This document shows, piece after piece, positions 53,845 through 63,222 of a stretch of 64,000 bases of DNA. The position numbers were made by a program, and so were the translations under genes. The notes beneath the pieces were generated by a model. It was not told the DNA's origin. It saw only the letters and a program-made list of their open reading frames with translations, and did no database searches. Numbering within the stretch: the first letter of the stretch is position 1; the number at the start of each line of letters is the position of its first letter. The DNA comes from JADKAV01 sp037046735 (GTDB lineage Bacteria > Actinomycetota > Actinomycetes > S36-B12 > UBA10799): positions 221,094 to 285,093 of the forward strand of contig JBAOHC010000020.1 of the NCBI GenBank assembly GCA_037046735.1. The letters are read 5' to 3'.

Positions 53845-55089
53845 ATGAAGGCGATGTCTGTTCTCAGTACTGATCTGCTCGTCGTGGGCGCCGGTCCGGC
53901 CGGCTCCTCGGCCGCTGCCTGGGCGGCACGCCAGGGCATGGATGTCCTGCTGGCCGACGCCGCGGCCTTCCCGCGCGACAAGGCCTGCGGGGACGGGCTC
54001 ACGCCGCGCGCGATCGCCGAGCTGGATCGCCTCGGCATGACGTCCTTCCTGCAGGGCAGGGTGCGCAACTGGGGGCTTCGGACCAGCGGCTTCGGCCAGA
54101 CTCTCTTCCTGCCGTGGCCGGGAGGGGCCTTCCCCTCCTACGGCTCGGCGGTGCCGCGCACGGTCCTCGACGATGCGATCCGTGATGTCGCCCTCTCGGC
54201 CGGCGCCACGGCCCTGGACGAACACCGGGCCATCGAGGTACGGCGATCCGGCGATCGGGTCACCGGCATCGTGTTCCGGACCCCATCAGGCCCCAGCGAG
54301 GTCGCGTGCCGCCGACTGGTCGTGGCTGACGGCGCGCGCTCCCAACTCGGCCGTCACCTCGGCCGGGAGTGGCACAAACAGACGGCCTACGGAGTAGCGG
54401 CGCGCAGCTACGCCAAGAGTGAGCGCAGCGACGATCCCTGGATCACCTCCCATCTGGAGCTGCGCGACGCTGACGGCCAGATCCTTTCCGGTTACGGCTG
54501 GGTGTTCCCGCTCGGCGACGGTGAGGTGAACATCGGCGTCGGCACGCTGGCCACCGACGATCGGCCCGCCGACGTGAACCTGCGCAACTTGATGGGTCTC
54601 TACGCCGAGCAGCAGCGCGACGATTGGCGCCTGCACGGCAACATCCGGGCAGCGAAGTCAGCGCTGCTGCCGATGGGTGGCGCCGTCAGCGGCGTCGCGG
54701 GGTCCAACTGGCTGCTGGTGGGTGACGCGGCCGGGTGCGTGAACCCGCTGAACGGCGAAGGGATCGACTACGGCCTGGAAACCGGTCGCCTCGGTGCGGA
54801 GCTGCTGGCAGGTGGTACGTCTGACCTGGCGGGTGCCTGGCCGGCCCTGCTGCGCGAGCACTACGGTCAGGCGTTCAGCATCGCCCGTCGGCTGGCCGGT
54901 TTGCTGACGGTGCCGCGGTTGCTGCCCACGCTGGGGCCGGTGGGCATGCGCTCCACCACACTCATGAAGGTGGCGTTCCGGGTCATGGCCAATCTGGTCA
55001 CCGACGAGGATCTGGACACGACGGCACGAGCCTGGCGCGCCGCCGGGCGAGTCAGCAACCGCTTGGATGACCGCGTCCCGTTCAGCTGA
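53845..55089 (+). CDS. Geranylgeranyl reductase family flavoprotein
   Basis: FAD-dependent reductase of isoprenoid chains, 414 residues. FAD-binding LLVVGAGPAGSSAAAWAARQ, the CGDGLTPRA motif (PxxYxWxFP-group equivalents GYGWVFPLGDGEVNIGVG), and VGDAAGCVNPLNGEGIDYGL. Close in plan to M. tuberculosis MenJ, which reduces the menaquinone side chain; that role is probable. Start ATG 53845 or 53854. A hairpin follows the stop. Confidence 0.87.
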   Translation: MKAMSVLSTDLLVVGAGPAGSSAAAWAARQGMDVLLADAAAFPRDKACGDGLTPRAIAELDRLGMTSFLQGRVRNWGLRTSGFGQTLFLPWPGGAFPSYGSAVPRTVLDDAIRDVALSAGATALDEHRAIEVRRSGDRVTGIVFRTPSGPSEVACRRLVVADGARSQLGRHLGREWHKQTAYGVAARSYAKSERSDDPWITSHLELRDADGQILSGYGWVFPLGDGEVNIGVGTLATDDRPADVNLRNLMGLYAEQQRDDWRLHGNIRAAKSALLPMGGAVSGVAGSNWLLVGDAAGCVNPLNGEGIDYGLETGRLGAELLAGGTSDLAGAWPALLREHYGQAFSIARRLAGLLTVPRLLPTLGPVGMRSTTLMKVAFRVMANLVTDEDLDTTARAWRAAGRVSNRLDDRVPFS

Positions 55090-55105
55090 ACCCAGACACG
55101 AGAAA

Positions 55106-55139
55106 GCCGCGGACCCCGCGTTCAGCGAGGACCCGCGGC
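55106..55139. terminator. Bidirectional hairpin between the flavoprotein and a secreted protein gene
   Basis: GCCGCGG / CCGCGGC stem with further pairing in the loop, between two convergent stops. Confidence 0.7.
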
Positions 55140-55147
55140 GACTCGTA

Positions 55148-55525
55148 CTACTGAACGTTGACCTTCAGCCAGCGGGACTGGATCGCGCCCATGTTCTGCT
55201 CGACGACGACGCGGATCTTCTGGTTGCCCTTGCCGAACAGCACGACGTGGAAGCTGCAGTCGCCGTTGGCCGACACCGTGCGGGAGGCGTTGATCGAGGC
55301 ACCCTTCTCCAGCAGGATTGCGTCCGACCCGGCCCAGTTGTTCATCGCAGTGTCCAGCTGACACTTGATGATGAAGGTCTGCCCTGCCTGGACCGTCTTC
55401 GGCGCCTTGACCTTGGTGAAGCCGGGGTCGTTGGCGGCGTTGGCGGCACCCGCACCAGCGAACAGCGCGCCACCAGCGATCGCAGCGGTCGCGCCCAGTG
55501 CAGCTACCTTACGAATCTTGCTCAT
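55148..55525 (-). CDS. Small secreted protein with Ig-like fold, hypothetical
   Basis: Exported 125-residue protein. Signal peptide MSKIRKVAALGATAAIAGGA to ANA; mature part has two Cys (FIIKCQLDT, NGDCSFHVVLF) probably in a disulfide and an alternating beta pattern, ending SRWLKVNVQ. ATG 55525 has GGAG upstream. Family not recognised. Upstream 242 bases to the next gene carry no clear site. Confidence 0.75.
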   Translation of the reverse strand: MSKIRKVAALGATAAIAGGALFAGAGAANAANDPGFTKVKAPKTVQAGQTFIIKCQLDTAMNNWAGSDAILLEKGASINASRTVSANGDCSFHVVLFGKGNQKIRVVVEQNMGAIQSRWLKVNVQ

Positions 55526-55767
55526 TGCGTCTCCTTCTCCTCCGCCCGGCCTCCCGAGCGCCCTTGGGCGACACGTGGCATACGTACCTCGTGCCATCTC
55601 TTTCGACACCAGCCGGATCACCACGGTTCCCCTCAATCCCGGCGGGTGGAGGTCGCGCCCGGATTCACTCCCCACGCGAGCCATGGCCCGATCCTTGCAT
55701 CCCGCGTGGCCGCAACCGGACATGTTCGACGAACGTGTCGCATCCCACCGAGACGAAAGTGCCGCGT

Positions 55768-56790
55768 TCACCCGTTTGGAGTAGTGCCGGCCGGCATTCG
55801 CAGGGTGCGGCGTGCCCCCTCGGCGCCGACACCGAGGGCGGCCAGGTCGTGGGCATCGGTGGTCCAACTGTCGTAGGTGCGCACGTACAGCACGCGATTG
55901 TCGTGATCGCGGGCGACGGACCACTGGGTGTAGTCACCCGATGCCGCCAGGTGCCGGGGCACGCTGACGAGATCCAGGCAGTGGAACGCCTGGTTGATCG
56001 CGTCGTGAGCGCCGGTTGCGGCCGTGACAGTCTGAGTCATCACGGTCGCCCGGACGAAGCGCGAGGGAGGGGTCACATCGCCAGGCATCCCCAGCAGACC
56101 GGTCCCGTTACCCGTCGGCGTCACAGCGATGCCACTCAAGGTGTACGGCTGGTCCTCGACGTTGGTGAGGCCGACGTAGTTGCGCAGATTGGTCAGGTGC
56201 CAGTCGAAGGTCGGGGAGTTGGTGAGCACCCCCGCAGGGTTGTCGTGCAGGTGCATCTGACCGTCGAGGAACTCCACGACGAGGTCGTGGCCGTGCGCAT
56301 CGTGGATGGCGAGATGTTCCGGGATGGCCCAGTCGGCGAGCGTTTCCAAGCCCTTGGGCATGGGTCGATCCGCCGGCCACAGCGCGCGCAGCGGCGGGTT
56401 CCACACGCACACGCCGGCCAGGGCTGCTCTGACCTCGGCGACGCTGCCGCAGGTTCCGAGCAGCCACCCAGCAACGCTGAGGAAGTCGATGGCGGGAGTC
56501 TCCCCGGCAGGCGCCGTCGCGGGCAGACGGGTCTCTGGCAGCCAGAGGGTTCCCACCGACAGTCCGGCCTCATTCAGACCGTCCGCGAAGTAGTCCGGGA
56601 AGCCCAAACCATTGAGCGCCACGAAACCCAGATGGTTGCTCCAGGACAGTGCGCCGTCGGTGACAGCAGCCTGCCAATCTTGCCCGCGGGGCACGATCTC
56701 CACCTGCGATTGGGTTTCAAAGGCGAAGTCCAGGGTGCGCGCCGAGACGTGCCGGTCGGACAGCCGGATGAGTCGAAGGTCAGTGCACAT
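55768..56790 (-). CDS. Choloylglycine hydrolase family linear amide C-N hydrolase
   Basis: Ntn-hydrolase of 340 residues; the nucleophile is Cys2 exposed after Met removal (MCTDLRLIR). Other catalytic positions: Arg in SARTLDFAF, Asp in the same loop, Asn in VLTNSPTFDWHLTNLRNYVG, Arg in the latter. Penicillin V acylase, bile-salt hydrolase and AHL-acylase activities are all in this family; substrate not predictable. No signal peptide seen. GGAGGG ribosome site upstream of ATG 56790. Confidence 0.88.
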   Translation of the reverse strand: MCTDLRLIRLSDRHVSARTLDFAFETQSQVEIVPRGQDWQAAVTDGALSWSNHLGFVALNGLGFPDYFADGLNEAGLSVGTLWLPETRLPATAPAGETPAIDFLSVAGWLLGTCGSVAEVRAALAGVCVWNPPLRALWPADRPMPKGLETLADWAIPEHLAIHDAHGHDLVVEFLDGQMHLHDNPAGVLTNSPTFDWHLTNLRNYVGLTNVEDQPYTLSGIAVTPTGNGTGLLGMPGDVTPPSRFVRATVMTQTVTAATGAHDAINQAFHCLDLVSVPRHLAASGDYTQWSVARDHDNRVLYVRTYDSWTTDAHDLAALGVGAEGARRTLRMPAGTTPNG

Positions 56791-56849
56791 GAAGCCCTCC
56801 TGGTGTCAGCCTAGGCGTTCCCGGCCTGCGACGCAGTTACGCTGACACG

Positions 56850-57491
56850 GTGCCTCTGGCCTCCAGCGACGAGTTGTTGTGCTTGCACGCGGTGCGGATA
56901 CTCGGCGCCTCGGACACGTCACGTATCGCCGGGCGCTTCCACCTCGACTACCTGGTGACCGCGGAGATCCTGCTCGATTTCCAGGCCATGGGTTGGGTGA
57001 CCCGCACTGAGTTCGCAGATGATGTGGTCTGGTCGCTGACCCCGGCCGGGCGCCTGGAGAACGAGCGGCGACTGGCCGTCGAACTGGACTCGGTGCCGGG
57101 TCGATCGCAGGTCACTTCGGCTCACCGCCAGTTTCTGCCTCTGAACGCCCGGTTCCAGGAGGTCCTCACCGCGTGGCAATTGCGGCCCCTGCCCAGGGGC
57201 CGGTTCACCACCAACGATCACACGGACTTCCGGTACGACGATCGGATCCTGCAACACCTGGCCTCGATCGGGACTGGCCTCAGTGATGTCTGCGCGGTGC
57301 TGGAGAGTCAGCTGGCGCGCCTCGGGGGGTATGCGGACCGGTATCGCAGCGCCCTGCGCCGGGCCCAGGCCGGCGAGTTCCGCTGGGTGGACTCGATAGA
57401 GGTCGATTCCTGCCACACGGCATGGATGCAGCTACATGAGGACCTGCTCGCCACCCTCGGGTTGCAGCGCGGGCGCGAGATCACGACCTGA
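56850..57491 (+). CDS. Hypothetical winged-helix-like protein
   Basis: Protein of 213 residues from GTG 56850. The N-terminal 70 residues (LHAVRILGASDTSRIAGRFH, YLVTAEILLDFQAMGWVTRT) look like a winged helix; the rest is helical. I do not recognise the family. Its last codons (GREITT) lie in a 37-bp sequence duplicated 233 bases away. Confidence 0.65.
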   Translation: MPLASSDELLCLHAVRILGASDTSRIAGRFHLDYLVTAEILLDFQAMGWVTRTEFADDVVWSLTPAGRLENERRLAVELDSVPGRSQVTSAHRQFLPLNARFQEVLTAWQLRPLPRGRFTTNDHTDFRYDDRILQHLASIGTGLSDVCAVLESQLARLGGYADRYRSALRRAQAGEFRWVDSIEVDSCHTAWMQLHEDLLATLGLQRGREITT

Positions 57492-57500
57492 CGTCAGGCC
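57464..57500. repeat. 37-bp direct repeat, left copy
   Basis: 36 of 37 bases identical to 57697-57733. It includes the stop of the gene at 56850-57491. Confidence 0.85.
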
Positions 57501-57696
57501 TGCCAGCGAGCCAAATCGGCATTTGTTGCGATTTCCCACGGCGTGTCACAACAACAAGTGCCCAATTGCTCAACCCTGGAAGACGTCGACCCGCCCTCTT
57601 CACCCCAACCCCAGCAACTGGGCACAAAGTGCGATCCAGCACGGCGTGTCACAACAACAAGTGCCCAACTGCTCACCCCCGGCGAGATCTAAGCGC
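57501..57696. repeat. 196-bp insert between direct repeats, with internal 51-bp repeat pair
   Basis: Two copies of a unit containing CACGGCGTGTCACAACAACA and GTGCCCAA lie at about 57527-57577 and 57630-57680. Between them AGCAACTGGGCAC is roughly inverted to the end of each unit (GTGCCCAATTGCT), so it can fold. No coding potential is convincing. Confidence 0.7.
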
Positions 57697-57733
57697 GCAG
57701 CGCGGGCACGAGATCACGACCTGACGTCAGGCC
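57697..57733. repeat. 37-bp direct repeat, right copy
   Basis: Matches 57464-57500 with one change (G to A). It encodes the C-terminus (GPDVRS and stop) of the DUF1048 gene on the minus strand. Confidence 0.85.
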
Positions 57734-58084
57734 CCTGCGCAGCGCGGGCGATGGCCGCGACCAGGCGCTCGCGTTCCTTGCGCTGCCAGCCACCCTCGGT
57801 GTAGTTGGCCAGGAAGGTCTCGGCGAACGACACGGGGTCGTCGCCCACGATGTCACGGATGGGCGTGTCATTGGCCGCGGCCTCCTCGAACAGGGTAGCG
57901 AGATCGTCACACATCTTCACGAGGACGTCCCCTTGCGAAATCCCGCCGCAGTACATGAAGTAGCGCTCAAGGGCCTGGGCCGCCTGCCGGTAGCTCTCCG
58001 GGGAGACGCCCGCACGCGCACCTTGTACTGCCGATACTCCTTCTTCTGCTCCAGCGAGCCGGTGATCTTCTCGATCCAGGCCAT
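57714..58084 (-). pseudogene. DUF1048 family protein, one frameshift
   Basis: Small helical protein that commonly accompanies PadR regulators. From ATG 58084: MAWIEKITGSLEQKKEYRQY; after a shift near 58003-58012: GVSPESYRQAAQALERYFMY, CDDLATLFEEAAANDTPIRD, DDPVSFAETFLANY. About 122 residues if repaired. It directly follows padR (TGACATG). The usual third partner, a two-gene ABC exporter, is missing. Confidence 0.75.
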
Positions 58085-58085
58085 G

Positions 58086-58415
58086 TCAGTTCCCTTCTGT
58101 TCGGAGGTTCTCGATGCGTTCCGCCACGAAGTCCCAGGTCAGCCAGAACTGCGCGAGGTGGTCGCGTCCGGCGGCGTTGAGCGTGTAGACCTTGCGCGGC
58201 GGACCTTTCTCGGACGGCACCTTCTCAATGTCGACCAGCCCGCGCTGCTCGATCCGCACGAGCAGCGCGTAGACCGTGCCTTCGGCGATGTCGGTGAAAC
58301 CCTGATCCCGCAGCCAGGCCGTGATCTCGTAACCGTAGGCGGGTCGGCGGGCCAGCAATGCCAGGACGACGCCCTCGAGCGTGCCCTTGAGCATCTCCGT
58401 GATCTGCTTAGCCAC
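58086..58415 (-). CDS. PadR family transcriptional regulator
   Basis: Winged-helix repressor of 109 residues. GTG 58415. Typical PadR core: MLKGTLEGVVLALLARRPAY, GYEITAWLRDQGF, EGTVYALLVRIEQRGLVDIE, GPPRKVYTLNAAGRDHLAQF. Likely autoregulates through the palindromic region just upstream. Partner DUF1048 lies downstream. Confidence 0.9.
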   Translation of the reverse strand: MAKQITEMLKGTLEGVVLALLARRPAYGYEITAWLRDQGFTDIAEGTVYALLVRIEQRGLVDIEKVPSEKGPPRKVYTLNAAGRDHLAQFWLTWDFVAERIENLRTEGN

Positions 58416-58444
58416 GGCTCCTCCCGGCGGTACCTAGTTTCAAT

Positions 58445-58474
58445 GAGTACTACTAGATAGTATCACTGAGTACT
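58445..58474. promoter_or_regulatory. Candidate PadR operator
   Basis: A/T-rich symmetric region 30-60 bases upstream of padR: two AGTACT palindromes (58446-58451, 58469-58474) flank TACTACTAGATAGTA, itself nearly symmetric. PadR operators are of ATACT-N8-AGTAT type. It overlaps the stop of the XRE gene. Confidence 0.5.
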
Positions 58475-59077
58475 GCCACTGGCCAGCCTCACCACTCGTA
58501 CGAACTGGCATACCCCGCGCCCCCGATTGACATACGAGTACACGCGGTCGCTGGACAACCTCGCAGAGCCGCCCGCGGGCACCTGCCGCGCCTCACCCTC
58601 CACTTCCAGCGTGAGCGTGCCCTTGAGCACGAGGAACAACTCCTCCGAGCCGGCGGCGTCGGGTAGTGCGTCGTAGCGATCGCCCGGCTGCAGGATCCAG
58701 TCCCACAACTCCGCGGCCGGCCGTCCGGAGGTGGCCACCTGCAGGGTCGCCCGGCTGCCCAGCGCAGAGGACCAGACGCCGGCTGCCTCACCGGGGGCAT
58801 GGATCGAGACCGGCTCACCGCGGCTGTCGGTGGCCAGGGACGCGAAGTCGGTGCCGAGCGCTCGCGCGATCCGGTCGATGGTGACCAGGCTGGGGTTCGC
58901 CTGACCCTGCTCGATCGAGGTGAGCATCCGTCGGCTCACCCCGGCGGCGTCGGCAAGCTGCTGGACGGTCAGATCACGCTCCTTGCGCCGCCGGCGGACC
59001 TGCGCGCCGACGCGGGCGATGAACTCCGTCGTAGCTCCGCGCGGCGTCCGACACCCGCAGTTCCCTTCACAAGTCAA
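58463..59077 (-). CDS. XRE-family regulator with cupin domain
   Basis: Regulator of 204 residues. N-terminal helix-turn-helix (RRRRKERDLTVQQLADAAGV, SRRMLTSIEQGQANPS) and C-terminal cupin (WILQPGDRYDALPDAAGSEE, LFLVLKGTLTLEVEGE). The start is a TTG at 59077; the Cys-rich first residues (TCEGNCGC) are unusual, and a later start is possible. It is divergent from the amino-acid operon by 20 bases and probably controls it. Confidence 0.85.
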   Translation of the reverse strand: MTCEGNCGCRTPRGATTEFIARVGAQVRRRRKERDLTVQQLADAAGVSRRMLTSIEQGQANPSLVTIDRIARALGTDFASLATDSRGEPVSIHAPGEAAGVWSSALGSRATLQVATSGRPAAELWDWILQPGDRYDALPDAAGSEELFLVLKGTLTLEVEGEARQVPAGGSARLSSDRVYSYVNRGRGVCQFVRVVRLASGSTQ

Positions 59078-59097
59078 TGTGCACTATATTTCTCAAT

Positions 59098-60007
59098 ATG
59101 AGCATTCCTATCGTATCCTCCCAGCCTGACCAGTTGCCCGCAAAGGCGACCCAAGCGGCGGTGCGGCGCGCCTTCGAGCAGATGGCAGCGGGCCGCGCGG
59201 TGCAGCCCCTGCAGGTCGTCACCGACATCCCCGGCGGAGGCGACGTCATCGCATACCAGGCTGTCCTCGCCGACGAGGGCGTGTACGCCGTCAAGGTGTC
59301 GCCCTACCTCCCGCAGGCCGAAGGATCCGCGATCGTCACGGCGTGGACACTGCTGCTGTCGCTGCGCACCGGGGAGCCGCTGCTGCTCATCGACTCCAAG
59401 GCGCTGACCGCCGAGCGCACGGCCGCCACCACCGCTCTGGCGGTCGACCTGCTGGCTCGACCAGACGCCAGGCGGCTGGCCGTCATCGGCCTCGGCCAGG
59501 TGGGTCAGGGCTCATCTGCGCCACGCGCAGGCGGTGCGCGGCTTCGACGACATCCGGGTGTGGGCGCCGAACGCCACGCGCTGGGACGGCGCCGGCGCAC
59601 TGGCGCTCGTCAGCGCAGGCCGCCATCGAGGGCGCCGACGTTGTGCTGCTGTGCACCTCCGCCGCAGAGCCGGTGATCGACGTCAGCACCCTCGCGCCCG
59701 GCACGCTGGTCACCTCCATTTCGACCAACGCGCCACTTGCCCATGAGATCGACCCGGCGGCGCTGACCGACCTCGACGTGTACGCCGACTACCGCCCCGC
59801 AGCGTTCGCGGCCGCCGGGGAGATGCGGATCGCGGCCCGGGATCACGGCTACGCCCAGGCGGACATCCGCGGCGACCTCGCCGGCCTGTTGTCCGGGTCC
59901 AGCCCGGCACCCACCGGCGACCGCGTCGTGTTCTTCCGTAGCGTCGGCTTGGGCATCGAGGATGCCGCCGTCGCGCTCGCCGCCCTGCAGCAGAGGAGCA
60001 GTCATGA
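59098..60007 (+). pseudogene. Ornithine cyclodeaminase/mu-crystallin family enzyme, frameshifted
   Basis: NAD-dependent family (ornithine cyclodeaminase, alanine dehydrogenase, EutC). From ATG 59098: MSIPIVSSQPDQLPAKATQA, LLIDSKALTAERTAATTALA, VIGLGQVGQ (Rossmann); after a shift near 59508: HLRHAQAVRGFDDIRVWAPN; after another near 59610-59620: AQAAIEGADVVLLCTSAAEP to RVVFFRSVGLGIEDAAVALA. The end at 60007 assumes a further shift near 59985, giving an ATGA overlap with the next gene. First gene of a three-gene operon. Confidence 0.75.
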
Positions 60008-61121
60008 GGATCGCCCCGTTCGGCGTCGAACAGTGGATGAACGAGTACGAGACCCGCTGCAGCCTCAACCTCGCCGAGACGTGCGTCGAGTCGTTGACGG
60101 TCTCCCAGCTGCTCGAGCTCGCGGACCTGGACGACCTCAACGCGCAACTGCTGCCCATGAAGCTGACGTACGGCGCGATCGAAGGGTCTGACCGCCTGCG
60201 GGCGGCAGTGGCCGCCCTCTACGAGCAGCAGACCGCCAGCAATGTGGTGATCACCCACGGCGCGATCGGCGCCAACCATCTCGTACATCTCACGCTGGTC
60301 GAGCCCGGTGATCGCGTCGTGTCGGTGCTGCCGACCTACCAGCAGCACTACTCGATCCCGGAGTCCATCGGCGCCGACGTGCGGATCCTGCGCCTGCGCG
60401 AGGAGAACGGCTGGCTGCCCGACCTCGGCGAACTGCCGGCCTCGTGGGCGGTGGCGCGAAACTCGTGGCGATCAACAACCCGAACAACCCCACCGGCTCG
60501 CTGATGGACCGCGCGATGCTGGAGCAGATCGTCGCCATCTGCGAGGGTGCCGGCGCGTGGCTGCTCTGCGACGAGGTCTACCGCGGCATCGACCAGCACG
60601 ATCCGGGCACCACCGTCTCGGTGGCCGACCTCTACGACCGGGGCATCAGCACCGGCTCGATGTCGAAGGCCTTCTCCCTGGCCGGGTTACGCCTGGGCTG
60701 GGTCGTGGCCTCGCAACAGCTCATCCATCAGCTGTCGATCCAGCGCGACTACAGCACCATCAGTGTCGGCATGGTCGATGACCTGCTCGCCACGATCGCC
60801 CTGGAGAACGCCGACGCCATTCTGGACCGCAACCGCGCCATCACGCGCGCCAATCTCGCGATGCTGTCCGACTGGGTGGACACTCAGCCCCACATCCATT
60901 GGGTGGAACCTCGCAGCGGCACCACGGCCCTGCTCAAGTACGACCTGCCGATGACCTCGCGCGAGCTGTGCGTCGATCTGGTGGAGTCCACCGGGGTCAT
61001 GCTCACCCCGGGCAGCGCCTTGGGCGTCGAGGGCTACCTCCGCATCGGATACGCGAACAACCCCGAGGTCCTGCGCAAGGGCCTGGACGTGTTCGGCCAG
61101 TACCTCGCGGAACGCGCGTGA
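60004..61121 (+). pseudogene. PLP-dependent class I/II aminotransferase, one frameshift
   Basis: Fold-type I aminotransferase, about 372 residues if repaired. From ATG 60004: MRIAPFGVEQWMNEYETRCS, LTYGAIEGSDRLRAAVAALY, ITHGAIGANHLV. Shift near 60440-60452, then KLVAINNPNNPTGSLMD, LLCDEVYRGID, PLP Lys in GSMSKAFSLAGLRLGW, and GYLRIGYANN (substrate Arg). The family is often linked to ornithine-cyclodeaminase and threonine-dehydratase-like genes, as here. Ends in GTGA overlap with the next gene. Confidence 0.78.
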
Positions 61122-61880
61122 ACCCAGCAGAGGTCGCCACGGCGGCTCAGGCCGTCGCGCCCGCCATCTGGGAGCACCTGCCGTGGACACCGCTGGTCGA
61201 GTTCGCAGCAGCCGGCGAGGCGGCGGGGGCGACGATTCTGGTGAAGTGCGAGCATCACCAGCGCACCGGCTCGTTCAAGGCCCGGGGCGCATTGGCCAAG
61301 GTGTCCCTGCTCGATGACCCCGCCCTGTCGCGTGCACCGACGGGCAATCACGGCCTCGGGGTCGCCTACGCGTTGCGCGCCTGCGGGAACGCTGCGTACC
61401 GCACGGTTGCCCGGCGAAACTCGCCGCCCTGGCCCGCTTCGGCAACGTCGAGATCTTGACGATGGGTCAGGAGGCGGCCGAGACCGAGGGGCTGGCGCGC
61501 CGGTTGGCCGCGGAGCGCGGGCGCTACGTTCATCAGTCCGTACAACGATCGGGATGTGATCGCTGGGCAGGCCACGATCGCTCTCGAGGTCTTGGAGCAA
61601 CTCCGGCGATCGACGCGTCGACGCCGTGGTGGCCTCCGTCGGCGGCGGCGGGCTGATCTCGGGGGTGGGTTCGGTCTCACGGCCGCTACGGCCCGCGGTT
61701 CGCATCGTGGGCGCATCACCGGCCAACGATGCGGCTATGGCCGCCTCCGTTCAGGCTGGCGCCATCATCGACATAGAGACCAGCCCCACCCTGAGCGACG
61801 GCACGGCGGGCAGCATCGAGCCGGGGTCCATCACATACCCCCTGTGCCGGGACCTGGTCGATGAGTGGGTGTTGGTCAGC
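61118..61880 (+). pseudogene. Threonine/serine dehydratase-like enzyme, 5' part (interrupted by IS)
   Basis: Fold-type II PLP enzyme. GTG 61118; ILVKCEHHQRTGSFKARGAL holds the PLP Lys, GNHGLGVAYALR follows. Frame changes near 61395-61420, 61535 and 61612 are needed to read LAALARFGNVEILTMGQEAA, PYNDRDVIAGQATIALEVLE and VDAVVASVGGGGLISGVGSV (phosphate loop). The frame DLVDEWVLVS runs to 61880, where the insertion element begins; the rest is at 63231-63419. Alternatives: EutB-like hydroxyectoine dehydratase. Confidence 0.78.
61873..61880. repeat. Target-site duplication, left copy
   Basis: TGGTCAGC, identical to 63223-63230 across the insertion element. Confidence 0.9.
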
Positions 61881-63222
61881 GGCTCTTCGTACCTGCGGTG
61901 GGGGTGGTAGGGCGACACGCCTGGTGGAGTTGAGGAGGGGATGGGTCGAGGCCCCTGCATGATCGGTAGCGACCAAGCTGACCGGCTGGAAGGGCCTCGA
62001 CGATGTGTGATTCTACGACGTGTTCGGCTGTGGGAGGGGGTTCACAGCGGTGTTACTGCTCTGGGTGTGACCGGCTGCTGGGGCTTGAGGGTTTGCATGT
62101 GATCGCAGTCCAGGAACGTGGCGGTGGCGGTGTGAGGGTGAGTGTGGAATCGGCGCCGATCGTGGTGGGGTGTCCGGCGTGTGGGGTGGTCGCTTCGAGT
62201 CACGGCCGGCGCGGGGTGCGGCTGGTCGATTCTCCGTGTTTCGGTCGGCCAGTCGATGCGCCTGCTGGCGGAAACGGACCTGGGAATGTCCCGAGCCGTC
62301 CTGCCCGATCGGCACCTTCACAGAGCAGGACGAGACCATCGCGAAACCGCGCGCGATGCTGACGGTCAGGGCGTGCCGGTGGGCGGTGCAGCAGATCCGT
62401 CGTGAGCATGGCTCGGTGTCCGGGATCGCCCGGCAACTCGGCACCTCTTGGCGGACCGTGTGGGAATCGATCAAGCCGCTCCTGGCGGCTGCAGCGGCTG
62501 ATGAGTCCCGCTTCGCCGGCGTCACCACCCTGGGCGTTGACGAACACATCTGGCACCACGTGTAACCAAGCCGATAGCGCGGGGCCGCAAGAGCTGACCG
62601 GCATGGTCGATCTGACCCGTGACAAGGACGGGCACGGCAGGTTGCTCGACCTGGTGCCCGGCCGGTCCGGCACCGTCTATGCCGACTGGCTGAAAGCCCG
62701 CGGCGACACGTTCCGCACACAGGTCCGGGTCACCACCCTGGACCCGTTCCACGGCTACAAAACGCGATCGATGACCAGCTCCAGGACGCGACCGCCGTGC
62801 TGGACGCGTTCCATGTCGTGAAGCTGGCCACCGAGGCCGTCGACGAGGTCCGCCGCCGCGTCCAGCAAGACATCACCGCGGCCGCAAGACGACCCGCTCT
62901 ACCGCATCCGCAACATTCTCCGCGCCGGGCACGAGAACCTCACCGACCGGCAACAGCACCGGCTCGCCGACGCGATCGCCGCCGATGAGCGCCACGACGA
63001 AGTCCACATCGCCTGGCAGTGCGCCCAGCGCGTCCGGGCCGTCTATCACGCCGACACCCCAACCAAGGGCAGAGCGCTCGCCGAGACGATCCTGGCCAGC
63101 TTCCCCAGCTGCCCGATCCCCGAGATCGCCCGCCTCGGACGCACCCTGAAACAGTGGCGCGAGCCTTCCTGGCCTACTTCGACACCGCCCGCTGTCAGGC
63201 ACGTGCCGTGAACAGAAGAGCC
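61881..63222 (+). mobile_element. ISL3-family insertion sequence, 1342 bp
   Basis: Ends carry inverted GGCTCTTC (61881-61888) and GAAGAGCC (63215-63222), the ISL3 family terminus, flanked by an 8-bp direct repeat. Encodes an ISL3-type transposase (degenerate). It splits a dehydratase gene: joining 61880 to 63231 restores the protein frame exactly (VLVS then EQEIAEAMRL). Confidence 0.92.
62003..63211 (+). pseudogene. ISL3-family transposase, frameshifted and lacking its C-terminus
   Basis: N-terminal zinc-binding part VVGCPACGVVASSHGRRGVR; then, after a shift near 62250, WECPEPSCPIGTFTEQDETI and a helix-turn-helix (VSGIARQLGTSWRTVWESIK), and the first catalytic Asp in TLGVDEHIWHHV. Later pieces: GPQELTGMVDLTRDKDGHGR, TTLDPFHGYK (second Asp), DAFHVVKLATEAVDEVRRRV, DDPLYRIRNILRAGHENLTD, AFLAYFDTARC. 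Shifts near 62560, 62758, 62885 and 63165. The usual SNGxTEAxN segment with the catalytic Glu is absent. Confidence 0.85.

Noticed and set aside
57494..57676. 60-codon minus-strand open frame in the repeat-rich insert
   Set aside because: It reads through the repeat units, has odd composition (SWALVVVTRR, LGTCCCD) and no ribosome site; the repeat structure explains the openness.
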